DNA of 64,000 bases from an uncultured Pelagibacteraceae bacterium (GTDB lineage: Bacteria; Pseudomonadota; Alphaproteobacteria; Pelagibacterales; Pelagibacteraceae): positions 62,001 through 126,000 of the forward strand of contig CACFLJ010000003.1 of the NCBI GenBank assembly GCA_902567045.1, written 5' to 3'. The position numbers were made by a program, and so were the translations under genes. Positions within the stretch are counted from its first letter, which is position 1; each line of letters begins with the position of its first letter. Below are positions 1 through 8,700 of the stretch, piece by piece. The notes beneath the pieces are model-generated. The model was not told the DNA's origin. It searched no databases and saw only the letters and a program-made list of their open reading frames with translations.

Positions 1-747
1 TGTAACCTTAATAAAATTGATAATAAGCAATTAAAACAAATTAAATCAACACTTGATAAGTATGGAATGATTTATTTTCCAAAACAAAAACTTACTTCCA
101 AGAATTATCTTAATTTTGCAAAAAAATTTGGTAAACCAGCTAATTATCCAAGATTGAAAGGTTTAAATAAAAAATATCCTCAAATAACTGTTGTTCAACG
201 TAAATCTACTGACAAAGGACCTAGCTTTGGTGAACAATTTCACACAGACTCATCTTATACAAAAAAACCTCCTAGATACACAATGTTACTTTCAAAATTA
301 GTACCTAAAAAAGGTGTTGCTAATACTGACTTTTCTTCACAGTACTTAGCTTACGAAAAATTATCAAAAAATTATAAGAATAAGCTTAAAAAATTAAAAG
401 GTATCTATTCTTCGCATGGACCAATATCAATTACAACAGTGGAGAGAGAAAAAGAAAAAGGAAAAATTTCTAAAGAACTGATTTCCAGACATAAAATAAT
501 TAGAACTATTAAAAATAAAAAAACTATATACTGTAGCCCAGGGCACTTTTTAAAATTTAATACACATATGACCAAACAAAAAAAAGAACTAAAGAAATTC
601 TTATTCAATCATCAGACAAAAAAAACCTTTCAATATTCATTAGAATGGGAAAAAGATCAGCTTGCTATTTGGGATAATAGAGCCATGCTCCATCAGGCTA
701 CACCGTTTAAAGGTAATAGATTACTTCATAGAATAACCATTCTTTAA
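1..747 (+). CDS. TauD/TfdA-family Fe(II)/2-oxoglutarate dioxygenase (5' truncated)
   Basis: The reading frame is already open at base 1, so the true start lies before the window; the first ATG inside (67) is internal. The visible 248 residues carry the facial-triad signature of the family: HTD in the segment FGEQFHTDSSY and a distal His in WDNRAMLHQATPF, followed by the Arg of RLLHRITI that normally binds 2-oxoglutarate. Members oxidise small substrates such as taurine, aryloxyacids or carnitine-like compounds; the substrate cannot be read from the sequence. It sits 4 nt before an AEC-type carrier on the same strand, so the two are probably co-transcribed and may handle one substrate (inference). 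Confidence 0.85.
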   Translation, partial: CNLNKIDNKQLKQIKSTLDKYGMIYFPKQKLTSKNYLNFAKKFGKPANYPRLKGLNKKYPQITVVQRKSTDKGPSFGEQFHTDSSYTKKPPRYTMLLSKLVPKKGVANTDFSSQYLAYEKLSKNYKNKLKKLKGIYSSHGPISITTVEREKEKGKISKELISRHKIIRTIKNKKTIYCSPGHFLKFNTHMTKQKKELKKFLFNHQTKKTFQYSLEWEKDQLAIWDNRAMLHQATPFKGNRLLHRITIL

Positions 748-751
748 TAAA

Positions 752-1678
752 ATGTATTCAATATTTCTTGGGTTAACACCTTTTATTTTTATCACACTAT
801 TTGGTTTTGTTTTTGGAAAACTTAAAATTTTTGATTTAGGTCATGCAAAAGTTTTAAATTTGTTTTTATTTTATGTAGCGGTTCCTGCCTTAATAATTAA
901 ATTTGTTGCTCAAAGTGAAATCGGCCAAGTCGATATAAAACAGATAGTTTCATATTTTTTAATGCAAGGAAGTCTTGGATTTTTAACATTTTTATTAACA
1001 TCAAAGTTTTTTAAAAGACCTATTCCAGAATCTATCATATGGGCATTGATGGTAGCACTATCAAATCATGTAACATTATTATTACCTATTACAAAAATCT
1101 ATTTTGGAACTGAAGTAATTACTCAAGTAACAAGTATAATATTAATGGATGGGGTTATTTTATTATCTGTAATTGCTTTTTTTTTAGAACTTACTACTAA
1201 AAAAAATATTCGATTAACTACCTTTATAAAGAACATAGTTCTTAATCCAATGATATTCTCAATCTTAATTGGTCTTTTACTATTTGTGTTTAAGATAAAT
1301 ATCGATGATACGCCAATAGACTACGTTCTTTCTGTTTTGGCAGCTTGTGTTTCTCCTATAGGGCTTTTTGCAATTGGTATCACATTATCTTTTTACACAC
1401 ATAAAGTTATTAATAAATTAACTGCTTCTATATCTATATTGAAATTAGTAGTTTCCCCAATCATCCTCTTGATAATCGGCTTTATCATATTTGATGCTGG
1501 ACAACCTGAAAAAATTCCTGGTGCTTTTTTTGTTAGTGTTGCACCATGTGGTCATACAGCTGTCGTATTATGTTCAGCCTATAATGTAAGTCCTGAAAAT
1601 ATAATAAAAGCTTTATTTATCTCAACTTTTGCATCATTTGCTACTATATTTTTTGCTATTCAATATTTAACAACTTAA
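752..1678 (+). CDS. AEC (auxin efflux carrier) family transporter
   Basis: A 308-residue hydrophobic protein with about ten membrane segments, starting MYSIFLGLTPFIFITLFGFV, typical of AEC permeases. The family pattern is visible: a first helix followed by GHAKVLNLFLFYVAVPALI, a central loop, and a C-terminal half with SPIGLFAIG and the late helix holding GAFFVSVAPCGHTA. Family members export or import organic acids such as malate or malonate; substrate unknown here. The start ATG lies 4 nt after the dioxygenase stop. The stop is 1 nt from the end of the convergent dehydrogenase gene, leaving no space for a terminator between them. Confidence 0.85.
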   Translation: MYSIFLGLTPFIFITLFGFVFGKLKIFDLGHAKVLNLFLFYVAVPALIIKFVAQSEIGQVDIKQIVSYFLMQGSLGFLTFLLTSKFFKRPIPESIIWALMVALSNHVTLLLPITKIYFGTEVITQVTSIILMDGVILLSVIAFFLELTTKKNIRLTTFIKNIVLNPMIFSILIGLLLFVFKINIDDTPIDYVLSVLAACVSPIGLFAIGITLSFYTHKVINKLTASISILKLVVSPIILLIIGFIIFDAGQPEKIPGAFFVSVAPCGHTAVVLCSAYNVSPENIIKALFISTFASFATIFFAIQYLTT

Positions 1679-1679
1679 C

Positions 1680-2747
1680 TTAATTAATATTATCTAAGAT
1701 TTTATTAGCACATTCTTTTGTATTGCTATTACCATCTAGATCTTTAGTTCTATTTTGTTTTTCTAGCAAAGTTTTTTCGATTGAACTCACTATTCGTGTG
1801 GCAGCTTCTTTTTCGCCTAAATAATCTAACATCATAGCGCCAGACCAAATTTGACCTATTGGATTTGCAATACCTTTTCCAGCAATATCAGGTGCTGATC
1901 CATGAACAGGCTCGAATAAAGAAGGATGTTTATTTGTTGGATTAATATTTCCTGATGGAGCAATACCAATGGTTCCCGTACATGCTGGACCCAAATCGGA
2001 TAAAATATCTCCAAATAAATTTGATGCTACGACAACATCAAACCACTCTGGTGTTAAAACAAATCTTGCAGCTAAAATATCGATATGAAACTGATCTGTT
2101 TTTATCTCAGGAAAATCTTTTTTATTTTCATAAAATCTTTGGTCCCAGTATGGCATAGTTATAGAAATACCATTTGATTTAGTTGCATTAGTTAATTTTT
2201 TTCTATCTCTTGTTTTTGCTAATTCAAATGCAAATTTTTGAACTCTATCTATTCCATGTTTAGACATAATAGTTTCTTGTATAACAATTTCTCTTTCAGT
2301 ATTTTGATACATTTTTCCACCTACCGAAGAATATTCGCCCTCAGTGTTTTCACGCACTATCATCATATCTATGTCACCAGGTTTTTTATTTGCTAAGGGT
2401 GCATTTACACCTTCAAATAATTTTACTGGCCTTAAATTGATAAATTGATCAAATTCTCTTCTAAACTTGAGTAGGGAACCCCATAAAGTAATATGATCTG
2501 GGTATTTATCTGGCATACCTACTGCACCAAAAAATATCGCATCATGATTACCAATTTGTTGTTTCCAATCATCAGGTAGCATTTTTCCATGCTTTTCATA
2601 ATAATCACATGATGAAAAATCAAATTCATCTATCTTTAATTTAAATTGATGTTGATTTGCTACTTCTTTAAGTATTTTTAAGGCCTCTGGAACAACCTCT
2701 TTTCCAATACCATCTCCAGCAATTGAGGCGATTTTGTATTCTTTCAT
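1680..2747 (-). CDS. Tartrate/D-malate dehydrogenase-type isocitrate/isopropylmalate dehydrogenase family enzyme
   Basis: A 355-residue member of the NAD-dependent beta-decarboxylating dehydrogenase family. It starts with the N-terminal GDGIGKEVVPEA motif and has the substrate segment LLKFRREFDQFINLRPVK, MIVRENTEGEYSSVGG, the Asp-rich metal region NLFGDILSDLGPACTGTIG, and the NAD-binding segment PVHGSAPDIAGKGIANP. The LRPVKLF and GGKMYQNTEREIVIQE segments fit the tartrate dehydrogenase / D-malate dehydrogenase (TtuC/DmlA) branch better than leucine biosynthesis, and no leu genes are nearby. It would oxidise and decarboxylate a 2-hydroxy dicarboxylate in the cytoplasm. It lies 2 nt downstream of guaC on the same strand. 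Exact substrate is uncertain. Confidence 0.85.
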   Translation of the reverse strand: MKEYKIASIAGDGIGKEVVPEALKILKEVANQHQFKLKIDEFDFSSCDYYEKHGKMLPDDWKQQIGNHDAIFFGAVGMPDKYPDHITLWGSLLKFRREFDQFINLRPVKLFEGVNAPLANKKPGDIDMMIVRENTEGEYSSVGGKMYQNTEREIVIQETIMSKHGIDRVQKFAFELAKTRDRKKLTNATKSNGISITMPYWDQRFYENKKDFPEIKTDQFHIDILAARFVLTPEWFDVVVASNLFGDILSDLGPACTGTIGIAPSGNINPTNKHPSLFEPVHGSAPDIAGKGIANPIGQIWSGAMMLDYLGEKEAATRIVSSIEKTLLEKQNRTKDLDGNSNTKECANKILDNIN

Positions 2748-2749
2748 CC

Positions 2750-3784
2750 TTACTTAGTAAAAGTATCGTTAAATTGTTTAGCTACTCTTACAAAAGTAGT
2801 ACATTTACTAAGTTGTTTAAGAGAAGGGGCTCCCACATAAGTACAGCTACTTCTGACACCACCAAGAATATTATTTATCGTATCTTTAATTTTTCCTCGA
2901 TATTTAATTCTCACTGTTCTACCCTCACTACTTCTATAGTCAGACAAACCCCCGTAATGTTTCTTATTTGCTATGTCAGAACTTGATCCGTAAAATTCTA
3001 TAAATTTATGACCATTTGATTTTATTAGCTTACCTTCACCTTCATCGTGACCAGCAAACATTCCTCCAAGCATCACAAAATCTGCACCTCCACCGAAAGC
3101 TTTTGCGACATCACCCGGACAAGTACAACCTCCATCAGCAATTATATGTGCCCCTAAACCATGGGCAGCATCAGCACATTCAATGACAGCACTTAACTGA
3201 GGATAACCAACACCTGTTTGAATTCTTGTAGTACAAACACTACCTGGTCCAATTCCAACTTTTACAATATCTGCTCCAGATAATACTAATTCTTGTGCCA
3301 TATCAGCTGTTACCACGTTACCAGCAATAATAGTTTTAGTCGGATATTTATCTCTCACAGATTTTAAAAATTTACTAAAGTGTTCAGAATAACCATTAGC
3401 AACATCAATGCAGATAAATTTTATGAAACTATATTCTTTTAAAATTTTATCTAAATTTTCAAAATCTTCTTTTTTTATTCCTATACTTAAAGCAATATTT
3501 GGATGAATAGATTTTATTTTTTTGAATTTTTTTATTTTTTGAATGTTATGCTGTTTAGTTAAACAAGTGATCATTCCGTATTCAGAAAGCTTTTCAGCTA
3601 CACCAAGTTCACCAACACCATCCATATTTGAGGCCATGATAGGAATTCCAGACCATTCATTATTACTATACTTAAATCTATAAGTTCTTTTTAGATTTAC
3701 ATCTTTACGACTTTGAAGAGTACTTCTTTTAGGTCTAAAAAGTACATCTGAGTAGTCTAATTTTAGTTCTTCTTCAATTCTCAC
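2750..3784 (-). CDS. guaC: GMP reductase
   Basis: A 344-residue TIM-barrel enzyme close in length to E. coli GuaC (347). It starts with the DYSDVLFRPKRS-like N-terminus of the family, has MASNMDGVGELGVAEKL, the catalytic Cys loop GSVCTTRIQTG (Cys184), and the phosphate-binding DGGCTCPGDVAKAFGGGADFVMLG. The lack of CBS domains and the YGSSS/DYRSSEGRTV segment separate it from IMP dehydrogenase. It reduces GMP to IMP with NADPH in purine salvage. The start codon is GTG, and a promoter-like element sits immediately upstream, so the transcript may be nearly leaderless. The downstream dehydrogenase gene begins 2 nt after the stop. Confidence 0.93.
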   Translation of the reverse strand: MRIEEELKLDYSDVLFRPKRSTLQSRKDVNLKRTYRFKYSNNEWSGIPIMASNMDGVGELGVAEKLSEYGMITCLTKQHNIQKIKKFKKIKSIHPNIALSIGIKKEDFENLDKILKEYSFIKFICIDVANGYSEHFSKFLKSVRDKYPTKTIIAGNVVTADMAQELVLSGADIVKVGIGPGSVCTTRIQTGVGYPQLSAVIECADAAHGLGAHIIADGGCTCPGDVAKAFGGGADFVMLGGMFAGHDEGEGKLIKSNGHKFIEFYGSSSDIANKKHYGGLSDYRSSEGRTVRIKYRGKIKDTINNILGGVRSSCTYVGAPSLKQLSKCTTFVRVAKQFNDTFTK

Positions 3785-3793
3785 GAGTCCGAA

Positions 3794-3821
3794 TTTATAC
3801 AGGGGCTCAAAGCAAATTCAA
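3794..3821 (-). promoter_or_regulatory. Candidate sigma70-type promoter of guaC
   Basis: Reading the minus strand, TTGAAT (3821-3816) and TATAAA (3799-3794) are separated by 16 nt. Only 9 nt separate the -10 box from the guaC GTG, so transcription would begin within a few bases of the start codon. Pattern-based call without experimental support. Confidence 0.45.
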
Positions 3822-3886
3822 ATTAATTATTAATATTGATGTAGCGTTTTCATTGGCTTTAATTTAAAAAATACATATTATTAAGC

Positions 3887-4765
3887 ATGTTTAATGGTTT
3901 TAAGTCAAAGTACGTAAAGGTAAAAAAGGGCAAGGTTTTTTGTAGAGTTGGTGGTGAAGGTCCACCATTACTTTTACTACACGGATATCCACAAACACAT
4001 TTAATGTGGCACAAAACAGCCCCTGAGTTATCTAAAAGATTTACAGTGGTTGCTGCAGATTTAAGAGGATATGGAAATAGTCTTGCTCCAGCATCAGATA
4101 GCAAACATTACAACTACTCAAAAAGAGAAATGGCAAGTGACATGAAACAGATGATGATAAAATTAGGGTTTAACAAATTTTTTGTTGCGGGACATGATAG
4201 AGGTGGAAGAGTTGCTCACAGGCTAGCAAGAGACCACAGAAAAAATATAATAGCTCTTAGTGTTTTAGATATTTGTCCAACATTAGATATGTATGAACTA
4301 ACGACGAGAGATTTCGCAAAAGCTTACTTTCATTGGTTTTTTTTAATACAACCAAAATGGTTACCTGAGAAAATGATAATGAGCGATCCACGTAAATGGA
4401 TGAAAAGTTGTTTAGATAAATGGTCAGGTAATCACAAATTTGGAAAAGTTGAAGAAAATTATTTAAAATGTTTTAAGCAACCAAAAAGAATTCATGGATC
4501 TTGTGAAGATTATAGAGCTTCTGCGACTATTGATTTGGATCATGACAAACAAGATAGAAAGAAAAAACTAAATATTCCAGTCCAAGTGTTATGGGCAAGT
4601 AAGGGAGTAATTGGAAAGCAGTTCAAACCATTAAAAATTTGGCAAAGATATACTGAAAAAAAAGTTATAGGTTATCCTATAAACTCAGGTCACTTCATTC
4701 CAGAGCAAAATCCAAAGGCAACTATTAAACATTTAACTGATTTTTTTTTGAAGAAAATTAAGTAA
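3887..4765 (+). CDS. Alpha/beta hydrolase of the haloacetate (fluoroacetate) dehalogenase family
   Basis: A 292-residue alpha/beta hydrolase. LLLLHGYPQTHLMWH is the oxyanion-hole HG(Y)P region; the nucleophile elbow is GHDRGGR, with Asp104 rather than Ser, flanked by Arg105 and Arg108. Further candidate active-site residues are Asp128, His149-Trp150, Tyr209 and His269 (SGHFIPEQ). In Rhodopseudomonas fluoroacetate dehalogenase the set is Asp110, Arg111/Arg114, Asp134, His155-Trp156, Tyr219 and His280. The spacing nucleophile to acid (24) and nucleophile to His-Trp (45) is identical. The enzyme would hydrolyse 2-haloacids to 2-hydroxyacids; an epoxide hydrolase-like role is the main alternative. 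No signal peptide. It stands alone, divergent from guaC. Confidence 0.8.
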   Translation: MFNGFKSKYVKVKKGKVFCRVGGEGPPLLLLHGYPQTHLMWHKTAPELSKRFTVVAADLRGYGNSLAPASDSKHYNYSKREMASDMKQMMIKLGFNKFFVAGHDRGGRVAHRLARDHRKNIIALSVLDICPTLDMYELTTRDFAKAYFHWFFLIQPKWLPEKMIMSDPRKWMKSCLDKWSGNHKFGKVEENYLKCFKQPKRIHGSCEDYRASATIDLDHDKQDRKKKLNIPVQVLWASKGVIGKQFKPLKIWQRYTEKKVIGYPINSGHFIPEQNPKATIKHLTDFFLKKIK

Positions 4766-4775
4766 TTAGCCTTAC

Positions 4776-4804
4776 TTGATGTGATCAATAATCGCGCATA
4801 TCAT
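4776..4804 (+). promoter_or_regulatory. Candidate promoter of tldD
   Basis: TTGATG (4776-4781) and TATCAT (4799-4804) are separated by 17 nt, a good sigma70-type match, placing the transcript start near 4811, about 30 nt before the tldD ATG. Pattern-based only. Confidence 0.45.
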
Positions 4805-4840
4805 TCTTGATAATATTAAATTCACCTTTAAATATTACTA

Positions 4841-6253
4841 ATGTCTACTTTACTTAAAAATACAGAATTAACTTCAGAAAGAGCAGATAGCATTGTTTCT
4901 GAAACTCTAAATAATTGTGATGATGGTGAGCTTTATATAGAGGATACAAAATCTGAGACAATTGTATTAGATGATAACAAAATTAAAAGTTCAAATTATA
5001 CATCTGACTTAGGTTATGGTTTTAGAGCTGTAACAGGTGATACAGTTGCTTATTCTCATTCCAACGAAATTTCTGAAAAATCATTAAAAAATTCTAGCGA
5101 AAATCTTAAGTCAACTTTAAAAAATAATAGCGGAACATATAATTCAGAAATTAAAAAAACTAATCAGAAGCTTTATAAAGACGTTGATCCAATTGAGAGC
5201 AAGTCAATGAAATCAAAAATTGAATTGCTGAACAATATGAATGAGTATGCCAGATCAAAAGATAGTTCAGTTAAACAAGTAACAGCTAGCCTTCTAGCAG
5301 AAAAGAAAAATGTTGAGATCATTAGATCTGGAGGAGAATTATTATCAGATAATAGACCTTTAGTTAGAATAAATATGTCAGTAATGGTTGAAAAGAATGG
5401 TAGAAAAGAAACTGGTGTTTTTGGTATTGGTGGAAGACAAGATTATGATGAATATCTTAAAAATGATAATTGGAAAAAAGTTTGCGATGAAGCTTTTAGA
5501 ATTGCAAGTACGAATATAGAAAGTAAACCTTCTCTTGCAGGAGAAATGAAAGTTGTTCTAGGACCTGGTTGGCCTGCAATTTTAATTCATGAAGCTGTAG
5601 GTCATGGACTAGAAGGTGATTTTAATAGAAAAAAAACTTCAGCTTTTCATGATTTAGTTGGCAAAAAAGTTGCGAGCGATGGAGTTACAATAATCGACGA
5701 CGGAACACTAGATAATAGAAGAGGTAGTTTAAATATTGATGATGAAGGAACGCCAACAGAAAGAACAGTTTTAATTGAAAATGGTATCTTAAAAAATTTC
5801 ATGCAAGATAGACTAAATGCAAGACTTATGAATACAAAATCAACAGGAAATGGAAGAAGAGAGAGCTATAAACATGTCGTGATGCCTAGAATGAGAAATA
5901 CTATAATGTTAGGTGGATCAAACAACCAAGAAGAAATGATTAAGTCAGTAGATAAAGGTATTTTTGCTGTAAGTTTTGGTGGTGGTCAAGTTGACATTAC
6001 CTCTGGAAAATTCGTTTTTAACTGTACAGAAGCCTATGAGATTATAAATGGAAAAATTGGATCTCCAATTAAAGGAGCTACTTTAATTGGTGATGGACCA
6101 TCTTCTTTAAAAGAAATTTTAATGGTTGGAAATGATATGATGTTAGATCCTGGCATTGGAACATGCGGTAAAGCTGGACAGGGTGTGCCAGTGGGTGTTG
6201 GACAACCATCTCTACTTATCAATAATATGACTGTTGGTGGAACTCAACTATAA
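4841..6253 (+). CDS. tldD: Metalloprotease TldD
   Basis: A 470-residue TldD family protein. The zinc-binding motif HEAVGH (His250, Glu251, His255) followed by GLEGDFNRKK is present. Other family blocks are visible: the N-terminal YIEDTKSETI region, GYGFRAVTGD, and the C-terminal GKAGQGVPVGVGQPSLLI. With TldE/PmbA it forms a heterodimeric protease that in E. coli unfolds and degrades CcdA and trims the microcin B17 precursor leader. The partner gene tldE follows 4 nt downstream, so the complex is probably made from one transcript. Cytoplasmic; length normal for the family. Confidence 0.95.
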   Translation: MSTLLKNTELTSERADSIVSETLNNCDDGELYIEDTKSETIVLDDNKIKSSNYTSDLGYGFRAVTGDTVAYSHSNEISEKSLKNSSENLKSTLKNNSGTYNSEIKKTNQKLYKDVDPIESKSMKSKIELLNNMNEYARSKDSSVKQVTASLLAEKKNVEIIRSGGELLSDNRPLVRINMSVMVEKNGRKETGVFGIGGRQDYDEYLKNDNWKKVCDEAFRIASTNIESKPSLAGEMKVVLGPGWPAILIHEAVGHGLEGDFNRKKTSAFHDLVGKKVASDGVTIIDDGTLDNRRGSLNIDDEGTPTERTVLIENGILKNFMQDRLNARLMNTKSTGNGRRESYKHVVMPRMRNTIMLGGSNNQEEMIKSVDKGIFAVSFGGGQVDITSGKFVFNCTEAYEIINGKIGSPIKGATLIGDGPSSLKEILMVGNDMMLDPGIGTCGKAGQGVPVGVGQPSLLINNMTVGGTQL

Positions 6254-6257
6254 TAAA

Positions 6258-7577
6258 ATGATTAAAGATCAAGAGTATCTAAAAAAAATTGCAGATATAT
6301 GCCTTAGTAAGTCAAAAAAATTAGGTTCATCTGATGCAAATATATTAGTGCAAAGTTCTGTTTCTGAAAATGTAAATGTAAGGAATAAAAAACTTGATGG
6401 ATCTGAAAGGTCTGAAAATCTTGGAGTAGTCCTTACAACTTATTTAGGTAAAAAAAAGTCCTCAATAGCCTCATCAAATCTTAAAGAAAGTAATTTAGAT
6501 GAGTTAGTAAATAGATGTATTGAAACAATGAAAATTACTCCTGAGGATGAATATAATTCATTACCAGATAAAGACCTCCATTTTAAAGGATTAAAAGACT
6601 TAGACCTGTATGATGAAACTCATTTAAGCAATGAAGACAAGATTAATTATATAAAAGAGGCAGAAGAGGAGGCTTTTTCAAATGATAAAATAATAAATAC
6701 TAATGGATCTGGATTTGGTGAGAACAAATCAAATTTTTTATTAGCTAATTCAAATGGATTTGCTGATGGATATAAAACTTCACAATTTACCGCATATTGT
6801 GAAGTTGTTTCAAAAAGCAACGGAAGCATGGAAAGAGATTATGAATATACAAGTAAAAGGTTTTACAGTGATATTTTAAAACCTAAACAACTTGGATCTA
6901 TTGCAGCAGATCATGCAGTAAAAAAATTAAATCCACAAAAAATAAAAAGTGAAAAAATTAGTCTGATATTTGATAAAAGAATTTCAAAAAACTTTCTATC
7001 TATTTTTGCAAGTGCAATATCATCAAGTGCAATTGCAAAAGGTACTACATTTTTAAAAGATAAATTAAATCAACAAGTTTTTAACCCTGAAATAAATATA
7101 CAAGATCATGGTAATATAAGAAAAGCCAATGGATCTCGTTACTTTGATAGCGAAGGTATAGCAGTAGTTAACCTTGATTTGATAAAAAACGGTATTCTCC
7201 AAGACTATTTAATTGATACTTATAATGGGAAAAAAATAAACAGAAAGTCTAATGGTAGGGCAAGTGGTACAACAAATTTGTATTTTCAAAATGGATCAAA
7301 AACATTCGAAGATCTAATCAAATCAGAAAATAAAATCTTGTACATCAAAGAAACTATCGGTCATGGTACAAATATTATTAATGGTGATTATTCTGTAGGA
7401 GCATCTGGTATGATGATTGAGAACGGAGAGTTTTCATATCCAGTAAGTGAAATTACAATTGCTGGAAACTTAAATAATATTTTTAAAAATATAACTTTAG
7501 CCGACGATTTAGAATTTAACTATGCAACAAATTCACCGACAATGATGGTTGAAGGCATGGTTGTTGGTGGAAAATAA
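6258..7577 (+). CDS. tldE: TldE/PmbA, non-catalytic partner of TldD
   Basis: About 439 residues. The ATG at 6258 (MIKDQEYLKKIADICL) is preferred over an in-frame start at 6234, because the earlier one lies within the tldD coding end and adds residues not expected in the family. It shares the fold of TldD (SENVNVRNKKLDGSERSEN, then ASGTTNLYFQNG, then the C-terminal PTMMVEGMVVGGK) but lacks HExxxH, as expected for the TldE/PmbA subunit. It begins 4 nt after tldD. The genes downstream (TPR protein, phosphatase, small unknown) run on without a visible terminator. Confidence 0.92.
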   Translation: MIKDQEYLKKIADICLSKSKKLGSSDANILVQSSVSENVNVRNKKLDGSERSENLGVVLTTYLGKKKSSIASSNLKESNLDELVNRCIETMKITPEDEYNSLPDKDLHFKGLKDLDLYDETHLSNEDKINYIKEAEEEAFSNDKIINTNGSGFGENKSNFLLANSNGFADGYKTSQFTAYCEVVSKSNGSMERDYEYTSKRFYSDILKPKQLGSIAADHAVKKLNPQKIKSEKISLIFDKRISKNFLSIFASAISSSAIAKGTTFLKDKLNQQVFNPEINIQDHGNIRKANGSRYFDSEGIAVVNLDLIKNGILQDYLIDTYNGKKINRKSNGRASGTTNLYFQNGSKTFEDLIKSENKILYIKETIGHGTNIINGDYSVGASGMMIENGEFSYPVSEITIAGNLNNIFKNITLADDLEFNYATNSPTMMVEGMVVGGK

Positions 7578-7584
7578 TTTTTAA

Positions 7585-8133
7585 ATGAAAAAAATAATTA
7601 CCATTTTTCTTGCTATTTTTTTTATTAGTACCTCATCAAACTCTAATGAAAATGAAATAAGATTAAATAACTTATTTGAAAAGTTAAAAATTCAAAACCA
7701 CTCAATTGCAATTGATACAGAGATGAAAATCTGGGATATTTGGACCAAACATCCAACTAATCAAAATTTAACGTCCTTGCTATCAAGAGGAACAAAATTT
7801 ATGAATCAAGAGCAATATTCAATTGCTGTAGATATATTTACAACAGTAATTAAAAAGGATCCTGCTTGGGCTGAAGCTTGGAATAAAAGAGCAACTGTCT
7901 TTTATTTAATGGGTAAATATCAAGATTCTCAAAATGATATAGACAAGGTATTAAAACTGGAGAAAAGACATTTTGGAGCATTATCAGGACAGGGTCTCGT
8001 TCAAATTAAGTTAAAAAATTATGAAAAAGCTTTAAAGAGTTATGAAAAAGTAAAAGAGATTTATCCGTCCATGAGATCACCACGAATAATGATACCACAG
8101 ATAAAAGAGTTGATTAAAAATCAATCTGTGTAA
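7585..8133 (+). CDS. Exported tetratricopeptide-repeat protein
   Basis: 182 residues. The N-terminus MKKIITIFLAIFFISTSSNS is a typical signal peptide. After it comes a region with WDIWTKHPTNQNL, then TPR-like helices from about residue 65 to 165 (EQYSIAVDIFTTVIKKDPAWAEAWNKRA, GKYQDSQNDIDKVLKLEKRHFGAL, KNYEKALKSYEKVKEIYP). It probably acts as a periplasmic protein-protein adaptor; the partner is unknown. The start is 7 nt after tldE and the stop abuts the next ATG, so it is in the same operon. Confidence 0.8.
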   Translation: MKKIITIFLAIFFISTSSNSNENEIRLNNLFEKLKIQNHSIAIDTEMKIWDIWTKHPTNQNLTSLLSRGTKFMNQEQYSIAVDIFTTVIKKDPAWAEAWNKRATVFYLMGKYQDSQNDIDKVLKLEKRHFGALSGQGLVQIKLKNYEKALKSYEKVKEIYPSMRSPRIMIPQIKELIKNQSV

Positions 8134-8682
8134 ATGAAAAAACTACTGATAATATTTTTTATTAATATTTTTGCAATTAATTCTTCTTATTCTGCAGAAG
8201 AAGTCCTTACTTCTTTAAAAGAGGGAGGAAAAATAATTTTTATTAGGCATGCGCTTGCACCAGGGAATGGAGATCCAGAAAATTTTGATTTAAATGATTG
8301 TTCTACCCAAAGAAATTTAAATCAAAGAGGAATTGAACAGTCAAAATTTATTGGAAATATATTTAATAAAAACCAGATTAAAATTGAAAATGTCTATTCA
8401 AGTGAATGGTGCAGATGCATAGATACGGCTAAATTTGCTTTTAAAAATTATCAAACATTTAGCGCTCTAAATTCTTTTTATGATATTAGATTTGAAGCAA
8501 ATGAAGAGAGGCAAATAATTCAACTAAAAGAGTTTATTAATCAATGGAATGGTAAAGAAAATATAATTTTTGTTACTCATTTTGTTGTTATATCCTCAAT
8601 GCTTAATATAGGGACTTCTTCTGGAGAAATAGTAATAACTGATAAGAACTTAAATATTATTGGATCAATTGATACTTTGTAA
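8134..8682 (+). CDS. Exported histidine phosphatase superfamily protein
   Basis: 182 residues with an N-terminal signal peptide (MKKLLIIFFINIFAINSSYSA). The phosphatase core starts IIFIRHALAPG, where RHA replaces the commoner RHG, and includes the QRNLNQRGIEQS block, YSSEWCRCIDTAKFA (the SxxxR-like region with Arg) and the distal His in FVTHFVVISS. The catalytic His and the second His are both present, so it is likely active as a periplasmic phosphohydrolase. Substrate unknown. It follows the TPR gene with no gap. Confidence 0.8.
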   Translation: MKKLLIIFFINIFAINSSYSAEEVLTSLKEGGKIIFIRHALAPGNGDPENFDLNDCSTQRNLNQRGIEQSKFIGNIFNKNQIKIENVYSSEWCRCIDTAKFAFKNYQTFSALNSFYDIRFEANEERQIIQLKEFINQWNGKENIIFVTHFVVISSMLNIGTSSGEIVITDKNLNIIGSIDTL

Positions 8683-8700
8683 TATATTAAGCTAAGATTT

